In this document: positions 51,515-60,450 of the stretch, one piece after another
Numbering within the stretch: position 1 is the first letter of the stretch
Layout: every line of letters starts with the position of its first letter
Notes under the pieces: generated by a model
Databases searched by the model: none
The model's input: the letters and a program-made list of their open reading frames with translations, nothing else
Told to the model about the DNA's origin: nothing
Assembly: GCF_030317035.1 (NCBI RefSeq)
Contig: NZ_JASZYK010000003.1
Coordinates: forward strand, 186,001-250,000
Direction of reading: 5' to 3'
Length of the DNA: 64,000 nucleotides
Source of the DNA: Variovorax sp. J22G73
Lineage (GTDB): Bacteria; Pseudomonadota; Gammaproteobacteria; Burkholderiales; Burkholderiaceae_C
Position numbers and translations under genes: made by a program

Positions 51515-53802
51515 GCCGCGCTCCTTTCGCCCTGCGAAGGCGTTGGATGCGGCGGGGGTGCCGCATCGGCGATCTTCTTCTTCATCGCGTCCTTGTCCTG
51601 CGCGAGCAGCGCGCGGTTCACCGGCAGCGCGCGCAGCCGCACGCCCGTGGCCGCGAAGATCGCGTTGGCCAGCGCCGGCGCGGCAATGGCCGTGCCCACC
51701 TCGCCGAGCCCGCCGGGGGCCTCGCCGCTTTTCACCGTGTGCACCTCGATCGGTGGGGACTCGTTGATGCGCAGCATGCGGTAGTCGTGGAAGTTGCTCT
51801 GCTCGATGGCGCCGCCCTGCAGCGTGATTTCGCTGAACAGCGCCGCGCTCAGGCCGAACAGCAGGCCGCCCTGGATCTGCGCCTCGATGGAGCTCGCGTT
51901 CACCGCGATGCCGCAGTCCAGCGTGACCACCGCGCGCCGCAGGCGCACCTCGCCCTGCGGCGACACCTCCACCTCGACCATGGCGCACACGCGGCTGCCG
52001 AAGGGGTCGCCCACCGCCACGCCTCTGCCGACCCGCGCGGGCAGCGCGCCTTTGCCCCAGCCGATTTTTTCAGCCGCCAGGTCGAGCACCGCCAGCGTGC
52101 GCGGGTTTTTCTTCAGCAGCGCGCGCCGGTAGGCCACCGGGTCTTTCTTTGCGCGGTGCGCCAGTTCGTCGATGAAGCTCTCCATCACGAACAGGTTGTG
52201 CGTGGGCCCCACGCCGCGCCACCAGCCCACGTTCAGCCCCGCCGGCATGTCGTGGCGCACCCATTCGACCTTCAGGTTCGGCAGGTCGTAGCAGGGCTCG
52301 GCCACGCACTCGATCAGGTCGCCGTCCATGCCGTCCTTGCCCATGAAGGCCGGTGCCCAGCGGCCCAGCACCGTGCCGCCCGCGATGCGGTCGCCGAACC
52401 AGAGGATCTGGCCTTCGGCATCGACCACCGCCGAGATGTCGTCGTGGTACATCGGGCGCACGATGTCGTGGCGAATGTCTTCCTCGCGCGTCCACACCAC
52501 CTTCAGCGGATAGGGCACCTGCTTGGCGAAGGCCACCGCCTGCTCGACCGAGTCGGTTTCCAGCCGCCGGCCGAAGCCGCCGCCCAGGTACTGGTTGTGC
52601 ACCACCACCTTGTCTTCGGCCAGCCCTGTGATCTTGGCCGCCACGCTCACGCAGCGCGCCGGCACCTGCGTGCCCACCCAGATCTCGCACTGGTCGGGGC
52701 GCACGTGCACCGTGGTGTTCAGCGGCTCCATCGTCGCGTGGGCCAGCATCGGCAGGTCGTAGGTCGCCTGCACCAGCGTGCCCTCGGGGCGCTTGCCGGT
52801 TTCTTTGCCGACGATGGCTTTGCCCTTGGCCAGCGCGTCGGCCAGCGCCGACCGCAGCTGCTGCGTGGTGAGCGCCGCGTTCTGCCCGGGCGTCCAGGTG
52901 ATCTTCAGCGCATCGAGCCCGCGCTTGGCGGCCCAGAAATGCTCGCCCACCACCGCCACCGCGTCTTTTATGCGAATGACGTCGACCACGCCGGGAATCG
53001 CGCGCGCCGCCTTGTCGTCCACCGAGGCCAGCACGCCGCCCAGCGTGGGGCTGGCCTTGACCGTGGCCACCTTCATGCCCGGCACGCGCACGTCGAGGCC
53101 GAACTGCGTCTTGCCGTTGACCTTGTCGGCGGAGTCCACGCGGCGCAGCGGCTGGCCGATGAGCTTGAAATCCTTCGGCTCCTTCAGCGCCACCTTCTCG
53201 GGCATCGCCAACCTGGCGGCCGCGCCGGCCAGCGCGCCGAAGCCCAGTTGCCGGCTGGAGGCCGCATGGCTCACCACGCCGCGCGCCACCGTGCATTCAG
53301 ACGCATCGACCTTCCACTGCGCGGCGGCCGCCGACACCAGCAGCGTGCGCGCCACGGCGCCCGCCTCGCGCAGCACGGCGTAGGTGCCGCGCGTGCTGGT
53401 CGAGCCACCGGTGATCTGGCCGCCGAGCAGCGGCATGCCGTACAGCGCCTCGTTGGGCGGCGAGTGCTCCACGCGCACCTGGTCGAGCTCCACCCCCAGC
53501 TCTTCGGCCAGCAGCATCGCCGAGCCGGTGTAGATGGCCTGGCCCATTTCGACCATGGGCATCACCAGCCGCACGCCGCCGTCGGCGTCGATGCGGATGA
53601 AGGCATTGGGCGCGAAGGCCGGGTTGCCGTCGGCCTGAGCGGCGGCCGCGTCGGCGGGCTGCTGGCGCGCGCTGATCGCCGCGAAGGCCTTGCTGCCGCC
53701 GACCCAGGTGAAGGCCAGCGCGAGGCCGCCGGCCTGCAGGGCGACGCGGCGGCTGATGCCTGCGGTGCCCCTGAGGTTTGCCGTTCGTGCGGCGGCCTTC
53801 AC
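51511..53802 (-). CDS. Molybdopterin-binding large subunit of an isoquinoline oxidoreductase/aldehyde dehydrogenase
   Basis: The 763-residue protein belongs to the IorB-type xanthine oxidase family. It has a twin-arginine-like signal ([16 protein letters not shown]), so is exported folded with cofactor, then Mo-pterin segments ([40 protein letters not shown]) and the catalytic Glu 701 in GGLGEVGTA. The start is a GTG at 53802 overlapping the 2Fe-2S subunit stop (GTGA). With the 2Fe-2S and cytochrome subunits it should oxidise an aldehyde or N-heterocycle at the periplasmic face. The substrate is not determined by the sequence. Confidence 0.88.
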   Translation of the reverse strand: MKAAARTANLRGTAGISRRVALQAGGLALAFTWVGGSKAFAAISARQQPADAAAAQADGNPAFAPNAFIRIDADGGVRLVMPMVEMGQAIYTGSAMLLAEELGVELDQVRVEHSPPNEALYGMPLLGGQITGGSTSTRGTYAVLREAGAVARTLLVSAAAAQWKVDASECTVARGVVSHAASSRQLGFGALAGAAARLAMPEKVALKEPKDFKLIGQPLRRVDSADKVNGKTQFGLDVRVPGMKVATVKASPTLGGVLASVDDKAARAIPGVVDVIRIKDAVAVVGEHFWAAKRGLDALKITWTPGQNAALTTQQLRSALADALAKGKAIVGKETGKRPEGTLVQATYDLPMLAHATMEPLNTTVHVRPDQCEIWVGTQVPARCVSVAAKITGLAEDKVVVHNQYLGGGFGRRLETDSVEQAVAFAKQVPYPLKVVWTREEDIRHDIVRPMYHDDISAVVDAEGQILWFGDRIAGGTVLGRWAPAFMGKDGMDGDLIECVAEPCYDLPNLKVEWVRHDMPAGLNVGWWRGVGPTHNLFVMESFIDELAHRAKKDPVAYRRALLKKNPRTLAVLDLAAEKIGWGKGALPARVGRGVAVGDPFGSRVCAMVEVEVSPQGEVRLRRAVVTLDCGIAVNASSIEAQIQGGLLFGLSAALFSEITLQGGAIEQSNFHDYRMLRINESPPIEVHTVKSGEAPGGLGEVGTAIAAPALANAIFAATGVRLRALPVNRALLAQDKDAMKKKIADAAPPPHPTPSQGERSAA

Positions 53803-54302
53803 GATGCGCTCCTTGCCGGCATCGAGACCACCGACTGCAGCACCTCGGGCTTGCCCGTGGCCGCCTGCTTGATGGCCGCCCGGATGCGCGAGTAGGTACA
53901 GCATCGACAGACGTTGCCCGACATGGCCATGTCGATGTCGGCGTCGCTGGGGTTGGGCGTGCGCTGTATCAGCGCGGCCGCGGACATGATCTGGCCCGAC
54001 TGGCAGTAGCCGCACTGCACCACGTCGACGTCGAGCCAGGCCTTCTGGATGCTCTGGCCCGCCGGCGTCTGCGACACCGCCTCGATGGTGGTGATGGCGC
54101 GCTTGCCGATGCTGCCGACCGGCAGCACGCACGAGCGCACGGGCTGGCCGTCGAGGTGCACGGTGCAGGCGCCGCACTGCGCGATGCCGCAGCCGAACTT
54201 GGTTCCTGTGAGCCCGACGATGTCGCGCAGTGCCCAGAGCAGGGGCATGTCGTCGGGGGCGTTGACGGCAACGGATTGACCGTTGATTTGGAGGTCGATC
54301 AT
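53799..54302 (-). CDS. 2Fe-2S small subunit of the same molybdenum enzyme
   Basis: The 167-residue protein has the plant-type ferredoxin cysteines C38, C43, C46 and C58 ([14 protein letters not shown]) and the second cluster cysteines C97, C100, C132 and C134 ([22 protein letters not shown]). It carries electrons from the molybdenum centre to the cytochrome subunit. It has no signal peptide of its own and probably rides with the Tat-exported large subunit. First gene of a three-gene overlapping operon. Confidence 0.92.
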   Translation of the reverse strand: MIDLQINGQSVAVNAPDDMPLLWALRDIVGLTGTKFGCGIAQCGACTVHLDGQPVRSCVLPVGSIGKRAITTIEAVSQTPAGQSIQKAWLDVDVVQCGYCQSGQIMSAAALIQRTPNPSDADIDMAMSGNVCRCCTYSRIRAAIKQAATGKPEVLQSVVSMPARSAS

Positions 54303-54465
54303 GGGCCTGCCTTTTTTTGTGGGTTCGCCGTGGGGTGGCAGCGAACCATAGCGCGACTTCAGGATTTGCGCTTGGCCCGCGGGCGGGCTGCGGATGGCGG
54401 CATCATCGGGGCCATCTTGGGATGGCCGTGGGCGGCCATCGACAGTTGTTGGAGGGCTTCGGAGC

Positions 54466-54993
54466 ATGCTGGCATTGCGCCCCGTGGGGCAGATCGTGGC
54501 GGAACTGGGCGCGCGCCGTCGGGCGCCGGCGTCCGTTTCAGGCAGCGCGCGCGAGGCGCTGGCGGCGGGGCTGCCGGCCGGCTTTCTCTCGCGGCTCGAC
54601 GACATCGGCGGGCAGGAAATTGCCGGCGACTTCGTGCTGCTGGACCTGGCGCAGCTGCTGCGCGAAACCGCCGGCAGGGACCATCCGCTGATCGCGCTGG
54701 GCACGGCGTGGTGGGTCTTCGGCACCTCCGGCACGGGCGACGCCTGGCTGCTTCGGCGAACGGAACACGGGTCGCAGGTGGCCTTTCTGGACCACGACCG
54801 GGGGACCGATGCGCTGCCCGCCGAGATGGGCATCGACTTCGATCAATGGCTGCAGCTGGCAGACCTGATGGCGCAGGTGGAGCTGACGGACCACGGTGGT
54901 TCGGGGCCCGCGAACGTTGACGAAATCAGTCGGGAAATGAACCGGCTGTCGGAGGGCTTGCCGCAGCGCTACCCGTACAGCCTGGACGGCTGA
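54466..54993 (+). CDS. SMI1/KNR4-like (SUKH) protein, tentative
   Basis: The 175-residue cytoplasmic protein starts at ATG 54466 after GGAGGGCTTCGGAGC. The arrangement [55 protein letters not shown] and [21 protein letters not shown] resembles SUKH proteins, which often act as immunity proteins or stand alone. No toxin gene is adjacent, so an immunity role is not supported by context. The family call is tentative. Confidence 0.55.
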   Translation: MLALRPVGQIVAELGARRRAPASVSGSAREALAAGLPAGFLSRLDDIGGQEIAGDFVLLDLAQLLRETAGRDHPLIALGTAWWVFGTSGTGDAWLLRRTEHGSQVAFLDHDRGTDALPAEMGIDFDQWLQLADLMAQVELTDHGGSGPANVDEISREMNRLSEGLPQRYPYSLDG

Positions 54994-55061
54994 GCCGCTG
55001 CGGCGTACGGGAGTTCATGCAAGTCGCGTATGGAGAGAGGGGCATGTCGTCGACGAGCGCG

Positions 55062-55526
55062 TCAAGCTCGGGGCGTCGAATCGTCTTTTTCGCCTGACTC
55101 TCTACCCGACGCCATCAGCAGATAAGCACCGCCCTGCGACGTGCCCGCGCCCACCTCGGTGAACCCGCAGGCGCCGTAGAACGCCAGCGCCGCCTCGTTG
55201 CGCCGCAGGCACTTCAGGGTGAAGCGCGTGTCCGGCCAACCTGGCAGCGCGGCCAGCAAGGCGCGGCCGACGCCGCGGCGATGCCACCGGCGGTCGACGT
55301 ACATGTGGTGGATGAAGTTTTCCGGCTCCCAGAGCGAGATGAGGCCGGCAGTCTGCGCGCCGTCCTGCGCCACCCACAGGCGCTCGCCCTGCGTCTGCGC
55401 GTCGAAATCTGCCAGCTGGAAACTGTCAGCGGGTTGCCAGGCGAAGGTGTCGCGGCGCGAGCGCAGGAACAGTTCGCGCAGTGCCGGCTCGTCGCCACTG
55501 GCGGCGCTGCGTACGGTGAGGGTCAT
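55062..55526 (-). CDS. GNAT-family N-acetyltransferase
   Basis: The 154-residue protein has the GNAT core: a motif A segment MYVDRRWHRRGVGRALLAAL with the R/Q-x-x-G-x-G/A acetyl-CoA loop (RRGVGRA), LKCLRRNEAALAFYGACGFTEVGAG for the C-terminal strand, and a bulge-containing strand before it. It acetylates an unknown amine. Start ATG 55526 is preferred over an upstream in-frame start because the domain begins there (LTVRSAASGDEPALREL). Confidence 0.84.
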   Translation of the reverse strand: MTLTVRSAASGDEPALRELFLRSRRDTFAWQPADSFQLADFDAQTQGERLWVAQDGAQTAGLISLWEPENFIHHMYVDRRWHRRGVGRALLAALPGWPDTRFTLKCLRRNEAALAFYGACGFTEVGAGTSQGGAYLLMASGRESGEKDDSTPRA

Positions 55527-55731
55527 CGAGAGAGGGTTGTTGAAGTGCTGCGGAGGCGGCCGGCGGAGATCGGCGTGCGCGCGGGTGCTGGCGGCCATTG
55601 GGCAGCCAGGCCGTTGCGATGGCATTTTCGTTGCCCGCCGCCCCTGCGGCCGGCACGGCCTTCAAGAGGCCAACCCCGGATGCGCAGGCGCATGAAACCG
55701 GGCAATATCCCGAAGCCTTTCGGTCCGCCCG

Positions 55732-55758
55732 TACCGCTCATACCGTTCGTACCGCCCC
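55732..55758. repeat. 9-base tandem repeat, three units
   Basis: TACCGCTCA, TACCGTTCG and TACCGCCCC follow each other directly, 29 bases upstream of the membrane protein ATG. Confidence 0.6.
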
Positions 55759-55786
55759 GATTCCCACCACCTGGAGGAACACCGGA

Positions 55787-56209
55787 ATGTCTGCCGCCAT
55801 GTTCGCCGCGCTGTTCTTCACGGTGGCACTGCTCGTGACGACGGCCTACTTCATCATGGGCTCGCTGCCGTTGCTGGTGCTCAAGCACGACACGCCGCTC
55901 GACGCGCGCTTCGTGCGCGGCTTCTTCAACCTGTACTACAACGCGGCCTTCATCACCGCGGCGGCCACGGCGGTCAGCTTCGCGTGCGCGGGGCGGCTGG
56001 GCATCGCGGCGGGTGCGGCGGGGCTCGCGGTGGTCGCGGTGCTGCTGCGCAAGAAGGTGATTCCCAAGATGGACGCGCTGGGCTCGCAGATCCAGGCGAA
56101 CTACATGGACGCGATTCCGGGCTTCCGCAGGACGCACGTGACGGCCATCCTGATCAACATCGCGCAGCTGGTGGCGATCGTGTGGACGCTGATTTCGCTG
56201 AGCAAGTAG
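55787..56209 (+). CDS. Four-helix integral membrane protein, function unknown
   Basis: The 140-residue product starts at ATG 55787 with GGAGGAACACCGGA upstream. It has four hydrophobic segments (AALFFTVALLVTTAYFIMGSLPLLVL, FFNLYYNAAFITAAATAVSFAC, GIAAGAAGLAVVAVLL, AILINIAQLVAIVWTLISL) and a conserved-looking loop KHDTPLDARFVRGFFNLYY. It resembles small DUF4149/MAPEG-like membrane families but no catalytic motif allows a choice. Stands alone. Confidence 0.68.
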   Translation: MSAAMFAALFFTVALLVTTAYFIMGSLPLLVLKHDTPLDARFVRGFFNLYYNAAFITAAATAVSFACAGRLGIAAGAAGLAVVAVLLRKKVIPKMDALGSQIQANYMDAIPGFRRTHVTAILINIAQLVAIVWTLISLSK

Positions 56210-56227
56210 CTCGGCGGCTTGCGCGCG

Positions 56228-56482
56228 TCAGGCGCCCGGCTGCCGCAGCTGGGTCTCGATGCCGTACAGCACCAGCATGCCCAGCACATGCCCGATGGCG
56301 ACGCCCGGTTCGCCCGACTCGATGCGCGCGATCGTCTGCACGTGCACGCCCAGCCGTGCCGCCGCCGCGGCCTGGCCTTCGCCGGCGGCCAGGCGACCCT
56401 GCTTGGCCGCGGCGCCCATGTCCTTGATCGCCCGCAGGGCGTCTTCGCTGATGTCGGCGGAAACCCGCTTGCCTTGCGCCAT
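56228..56482 (-). CDS. Small XRE-type helix-turn-helix protein
   Basis: The 84-residue protein has an N-terminal acidic stretch and a helix-turn-helix (GQAAAAARLGVHVQTIARIESGEPGVAIGHVLGMLVLYG) of the kind found in HipB-like antitoxins and small repressors. No HipA-like kinase is adjacent; the HDOD gene is directly upstream on the same strand. A six-base AAAAGC repeat occupies the 15-45 bases before its ATG, including the likely ribosome-binding region, so expression may vary with repeat number. Target unknown. Confidence 0.72.
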   Translation of the reverse strand: MAQGKRVSADISEDALRAIKDMGAAAKQGRLAAGEGQAAAAARLGVHVQTIARIESGEPGVAIGHVLGMLVLYGIETQLRQPGA

Positions 56483-56496
56483 GTGCTGCTGCCGTT

Positions 56497-56526
56497 GCCT
56501 TTGCTTTTGCTTTTGCTTTTGCTTGT
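56497..56526. repeat. 6-base tandem repeat, five units
   Basis: GCCTTT, three exact GCTTTT units and GCTTGT follow in tandem, between the HDOD gene stop and the small HTH gene start. On the minus strand it reads as AAAAGC repeats before the HTH ATG. Confidence 0.7.
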
Positions 56527-56540
56527 ACTGCCGGGGCGGC

Positions 56541-57368
56541 TCAGGAAATCATCAGCTCGAGGTCGAACGCCAGCTCGCGCGGCGCCGGCATGTCCTGCAC
56601 CACTTCTTCCGACAGGCCGATGGCGTCCGCCGAAAGCGCCGGCCACACGTGCCGCGCGTCGCCGATCACGAGGCCTTCCTGCTCCAGCGCCACGCGCCAC
56701 ACGGCCAGGTGCAGCACATTGGCCAGCGGGTCTTGCTGCGGCTGTGCCATGGGGTCGGCAAAGCCGGAGAGGGCGCTCGCGAACTCCGGCGCGAACTTCC
56801 AGCGGGCGGCCAGGCGCGCGCCGACATCGCCGTAGTGGTAGCCGAGCTGGCGCTTTTCCACCTCGAGGCGGCCCATGGTGTCGAAGGGGTGGGCGGCGTT
56901 GAGCGCCGCCATCTGCTCCTTCATGGCGCCGGCCATGATGAGGTGGCCGATGGCGTGCATGCTGCCCACGGTGAAGGCCAGGCTCTGGTCCACGCGCCGG
57001 GTCTTGCCCGCCAGGTAGCGGGCCACCGAAGCCACGCGCAGGCTGTGGGCCCAGAAGGTCGGCAGATGCACGCCCTCGACCTTCTGGAAGGTGCCCGTGA
57101 GGCCCGAGCTCACCACCAGCGAGCGGATCGACGAGAAGCCCAGCAGCTGGATCGCGTCCTGGATGGACGAGATCTTGCGGCGCACGCCGAAGTAGGGGGA
57201 GTTGGCCTGGCGGAGCACCCTGGCGGTGAGCACCTGGTCGAGCTCGAGCCTGCGGGCCACCACGCCGACGGCGGCGTCTTCGTCGCGCAGGATCTCGATG
57301 AGATCGAACACCACCTTGGGCACCGTGGGGAGCAGGTGGCTGTCGGCAAACAGGTCGTCCAGGGTCAT
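56541..57368 (-). CDS. HDOD-domain signalling protein
   Basis: The 275-residue protein has the HDOD domain: [72 protein letters not shown], followed by [17 protein letters not shown] and [17 protein letters not shown] proteins are HD-like regulators linked to motility, stress and virulence signalling; the metal-binding HD pair is degenerate. Start ATG 57368 begins directly before the domain. The longer open frame upstream is not supported. It lies between the small HTH gene and an HxlR regulator. Confidence 0.85.
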   Translation of the reverse strand: MTLDDLFADSHLLPTVPKVVFDLIEILRDEDAAVGVVARRLELDQVLTARVLRQANSPYFGVRRKISSIQDAIQLLGFSSIRSLVVSSGLTGTFQKVEGVHLPTFWAHSLRVASVARYLAGKTRRVDQSLAFTVGSMHAIGHLIMAGAMKEQMAALNAAHPFDTMGRLEVEKRQLGYHYGDVGARLAARWKFAPEFASALSGFADPMAQPQQDPLANVLHLAVWRVALEQEGLVIGDARHVWPALSADAIGLSEEVVQDMPAPRELAFDLELMIS

Positions 57369-57472
57369 CGCGCTCTCCGGTGTCGGGAGGTAGTTTTCTC
57401 GAAGCCCGGGATTTTGCTGGAAGCCACCGGTTTCGGGTGGGCGCCGGGGGGCTTTTTTTCGCCGGGCGGTGT

Positions 57473-57880
57473 TCAGGCGCCGGCGCACTGCTCCCTGAGC
57501 TCGGCCCACTTCAGCATCGCGTCCAGCGCGGGACACAGGGCCTGGCCCCAGGCCGTCATGCGGTAGTCGACCCGGGGCGGCACCTGCGAGTGGACGGTGC
57601 GCAGCACGATGCCGTCGGCCTCCAGCTGGCGCAGCTGCTGGGCGAGCATCTTCTGCGAGATGCCGTCCACGCGCTTCTCCAGGTCGGAAAAGCGCTGCAC
57701 CTGGCCGTCGAACAGGTGGAACAGGATGACCAGCTTCCAGCGCCCCTCCAGCAGGCCGAGGCAGGCCTCCACGTCGATGGCGGCGCTCAGCGGGGTGTAG
57801 GTCTTGCGGGGTGGGACCGCCGGGGCCGGCGGTGCCGGAGGTGCCGGCGGGGCACTAACTTCCTGGTGCGTACTTGTCAT
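57473..57880 (-). CDS. HxlR-family transcriptional regulator
   Basis: The 135-residue protein has a winged helix-turn-helix of the HxlR type: [75 protein letters not shown]. The first 30 residues ([15 protein letters not shown]) are a Pro/Ala tail encoded by a 9-base repeat. HxlR proteins sense aldehydes, quinones or redox stress. It is divergent (90 bases) from the SnoaL-SDR fusion gene, its likely target. Confidence 0.88.
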   Translation of the reverse strand: MTSTHQEVSAPPAPPAPPAPAVPPRKTYTPLSAAIDVEACLGLLEGRWKLVILFHLFDGQVQRFSDLEKRVDGISQKMLAQQLRQLEADGIVLRTVHSQVPPRVDYRMTAWGQALCPALDAMLKWAELREQCAGA

Positions 57881-57970
57881 GGAACGAGCCTATGTCGAGC
57901 ATGGACGCATTGCAACCAGAGCGCCCGATTCCCGAAGTTCCGCGGGCCCGACAACGACACGACAACGACC

Positions 57971-59137
57971 ATGAACCCGACCATGACCAAGACCATCCCG
58001 CACACCCATCCCGACGCCATCGCGCGCTACCTCGCCTCGCACGTGCGCCACGACACCGACCTGCTGGCGGCTTCTTTCCACGAGGACGCCAGCGTGACGG
58101 ACGAAGGCCGCACGCACGTCGGCCGGCAGGCCATCAAGGCGTGGCGCACCGCGGCCGAGGCTCGGTACCAGTACCGCCTCACGCCGCTGGGGCTGCTGCA
58201 CGACGGCGCCGACACCTACCGCCTGCTCGCCCATGTCGAAGGCAATTTCCCGGGCAGGCAGGCCGACCTGATGCACGTCTTCACGCTCAGGCAGGGGCTC
58301 ATCGCCTCGCTGGAGATCCGCAGCCCCGTCGAGCTCGAAGGCCGGCGCGCGCTGGTGACGGGCGGCACCAAGGGCATCGGCGAGGCCGTGGTCGCGCAGC
58401 TGGCCGCCGCGGGCGCCACGGTGCTGGCCACGGCGCGCCACCGCCCCGAGCACGCGGACATGCCCGACCGACCCACCCACACCGCCTTCGCTGCCGCCTT
58501 CGGTGCCGCCTTCGTTGCCGCCGACATCGCCACCCCCGCCGGCTGCGCGGCGGTGGCGCAGGCCGTGCAAGACACGCTCGGCGGCGTCGACATCGTGGTG
58601 CACGTGGCGGGCGGCTCGTCCGCGCCGTCCGGCGGCTTCGCGGTGCTGGACGACGGCGAGTGGCAGCGGGCGTTCGACCTGAATCTGTACCCGGCGGTGC
58701 GCCTCGACCGCGCCCTGTTGCCGGGCATGCTGGCCCAGGGCTGCGGCGTGGTCGTGCACATCACCTCCATCCAGCGGCAACTGCCGCTGCCCGACGCGAC
58801 CACGGCCTACGCCGCGGCCAAGGCGGCGCTGTCGACCTACAGCAAGAGCCTGTCGAAGGAAGTGAGCCCCCGGGGCGTGCGCGTGGTGCGCGTGTCGCCG
58901 GGCTGGGTGGAAACGCAGGCGGCGGTGGCGCTGGTCGACCGGCTGGCCCAGGCCAAGGGCACCGACCACGACGGCGCGCAGCGGCTGCTGATGGACTCGC
59001 TGGGCGGCATTCCGCTGGGGCGCCCGGCGCTGCCGCGCGAGGTGGCTGATCTGGTCGGCTTCCTGGTGTCGGCGCGGGCAGGGGGCATCACGGGCACGGA
59101 GTACGTGATCGACGGTGGCACCGTGCCCACTGCGTGA
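57971..59137 (+). CDS. Fusion of SnoaL-like (NTF2) domain and SDR oxidoreductase
   Basis: This 388-residue protein joins two domains usually encoded separately. Residues about 10-118 are an NTF2/SnoaL fold ([54 protein letters not shown]), and residues 124-388 are an SDR with TGGTKGIG (130-137), catalytic S266, Y280 and K284 (YAAAK). The junction reads [19 protein letters not shown] with no linker. A 12-base in-frame repeat encodes [11 protein letters not shown] at 58484-58519. SnoaL domains bind small hydrophobic substrates, so the fusion may channel one to the reductase. It is divergent from an HxlR regulator. Confidence 0.83.
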   Translation: MNPTMTKTIPHTHPDAIARYLASHVRHDTDLLAASFHEDASVTDEGRTHVGRQAIKAWRTAAEARYQYRLTPLGLLHDGADTYRLLAHVEGNFPGRQADLMHVFTLRQGLIASLEIRSPVELEGRRALVTGGTKGIGEAVVAQLAAAGATVLATARHRPEHADMPDRPTHTAFAAAFGAAFVAADIATPAGCAAVAQAVQDTLGGVDIVVHVAGGSSAPSGGFAVLDDGEWQRAFDLNLYPAVRLDRALLPGMLAQGCGVVVHITSIQRQLPLPDATTAYAAAKAALSTYSKSLSKEVSPRGVRVVRVSPGWVETQAAVALVDRLAQAKGTDHDGAQRLLMDSLGGIPLGRPALPREVADLVGFLVSARAGGITGTEYVIDGGTVPTA

Positions 59138-59268
59138 ACGGGTGCAGCGCCCGCCCGAAGCGCCGTCAGAGCTTGCGAGAGAGCCGCAAGAGGGTGTTGG
59201 CGCACCGGCACCCCGGCGCGCGCGATGCACCGCAGAATCGGGCCAACTCTGGAAGGCCGTTTTCCGCC

Positions 59269-60030
59269 ATGGCATCGCCCCCGCCCCCGCCTTCACCTTC
59301 GGCTTCGCGATCTCTCCCTGCCTCGCAGCAGGCCGCCCCCGTGCCCAACCACCTGCTCGAGGCCCTGCCCCCCGAAGACCGCGCGCGCCTGCTCGCGCGC
59401 TGCGAACGGGTGCCGCTCGCGGCCGCGCAGGTGCTGTACGAGCCCGGCGACGTCATCGCGCACGTTCACTTCCCGACCACCGCCTTCGTGTCGCTGGTGT
59501 CCACGGCGGACGGGCACGACGGCCTGCAGGCCGGCATGGTGGGCAACGAAGGGGCGCTGGGCTACGAGCTGTCGCTGAACGCGCAGCACGCGCCGCTGCG
59601 CACGCTGGTGCAGGGCGCGGGCCTGGCGTGGCGGGTGTCGGCGCAGTCGTTCGAACAGGAGCTGGCGGACAGCGCGCCGCTGCGGCGCGTGCTGCACCGC
59701 TACGTGTGCGTGCTGCTTGCCGAGTTCGCGCGCTCGGGCCTGTGCCATCGCTTTCACCAGATCGAGCAGCGCCTGGCGCGCTGGCTGCTCACCACGCAAG
59801 ACTGCGCGCATTCGGCGCAACTGGCGCTCACGCACGAGGCACTGGGCCGCATGCTGGGCGTGCGCCGGGTCGGCATCACCCACGCGGCGATGGCGCTGCA
59901 CACGCGCAGCCTCATCGACTACCGCCGCGGCGTCATCACCATCACCGACCGCCAGGGGCTGGAGAACGCGGCCTGCGACTGCTACCGGGCCAACCGGCGC
60001 AGCTATTCGGACCTGATCGGCCAAGGCTAG
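59269..60030 (+). CDS. Crp/Fnr-family transcriptional regulator
   Basis: The 253-residue protein has a cyclic-nucleotide-binding-like beta roll (RCERVPLAAAQVLYEPGDVIAHVHFPTTAFVSLV, GLQAGMVGNEGALGYELSLNAQHA) and a C-terminal Crp helix-turn-helix (HEALGRMLGVRRVGITHAAMALHTRSLIDYRRGVITITDRQGLENAACDCYRANR). Key cAMP-binding residues are not evident. The ATG at 59269 has GGAAGG upstream; an in-frame ATG at 59134 overlaps the previous gene. The N-terminal SPPPPPSPSASRS is low complexity. The signal is unknown. Confidence 0.85.
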   Translation: MASPPPPPSPSASRSLPASQQAAPVPNHLLEALPPEDRARLLARCERVPLAAAQVLYEPGDVIAHVHFPTTAFVSLVSTADGHDGLQAGMVGNEGALGYELSLNAQHAPLRTLVQGAGLAWRVSAQSFEQELADSAPLRRVLHRYVCVLLAEFARSGLCHRFHQIEQRLARWLLTTQDCAHSAQLALTHEALGRMLGVRRVGITHAAMALHTRSLIDYRRGVITITDRQGLENAACDCYRANRRSYSDLIGQG

Positions 60031-60033
60031 CCA

Positions 60034-60058
60034 AGCCAGCCTGTGCGCAGGGCTGGCT
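60034..60058. terminator. Hairpin after the Crp-like gene
   Basis: AGCCAGCC at 60034-60041 pairs with GGCTGGCT at 60051-60058 around a 9-base loop between convergent stops. There is no T-run, so termination strength is uncertain. Confidence 0.4.
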
Positions 60059-60327
60059 CAGCCCGCCGCGCCGCGCATGTCGTGCTCGCGCAGCATCACC
60101 GGCTCGGCCGCGCCCTGCGCCAGCCGGCGCCGCACGGCGGCCTCGATCTCCTGCACGTGCAGGCCGAAGGTGGCCAGCGAATCGGCGCCTTCCGCGGTGC
60201 GGAAGTGGTAGCGCAGCGCCTCCCTGCCGATGCTCGCGCTCACCGCGTTGCCGTCGTCGACCGGCACCCAGAAGCGGACCGTGCCGGAAGCGTCGTGAAA
60301 GTAGGGGGCGTCGGGCATGGTGGGCAT
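60058..60327 (-). CDS. DUF1488-like small protein
   Basis: The 89-residue cytoplasmic protein has YFHDASGTVRFWVPVDDGNAVSASIGREALRYHF followed by EIEAAVRRRLAQG and PVMLREHDMRG, which fits the DUF1488 pattern of a beta hairpin plus helix with a conserved ISxEAL-like stretch. Function is unknown. The ATG at 60327 has AGAAAG directly upstream; another Met follows at 60318. It is convergent with the Crp-like gene. Confidence 0.6.
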   Translation of the reverse strand: MPTMPDAPYFHDASGTVRFWVPVDDGNAVSASIGREALRYHFRTAEGADSLATFGLHVQEIEAAVRRRLAQGAAEPVMLREHDMRGAAG

Positions 60328-60450
60328 CTTTCTGGGGGGGGCGGGTGTGGCGTGCGGGCGCGTGTTTTGCACGCTCCGCGCCGCCGCCCACTGTGGCAGG
60401 TGCTCGCCCCTGCGTCTGTGCGGTAGCGCTCCAAGGCGCCACCCGCCAGC

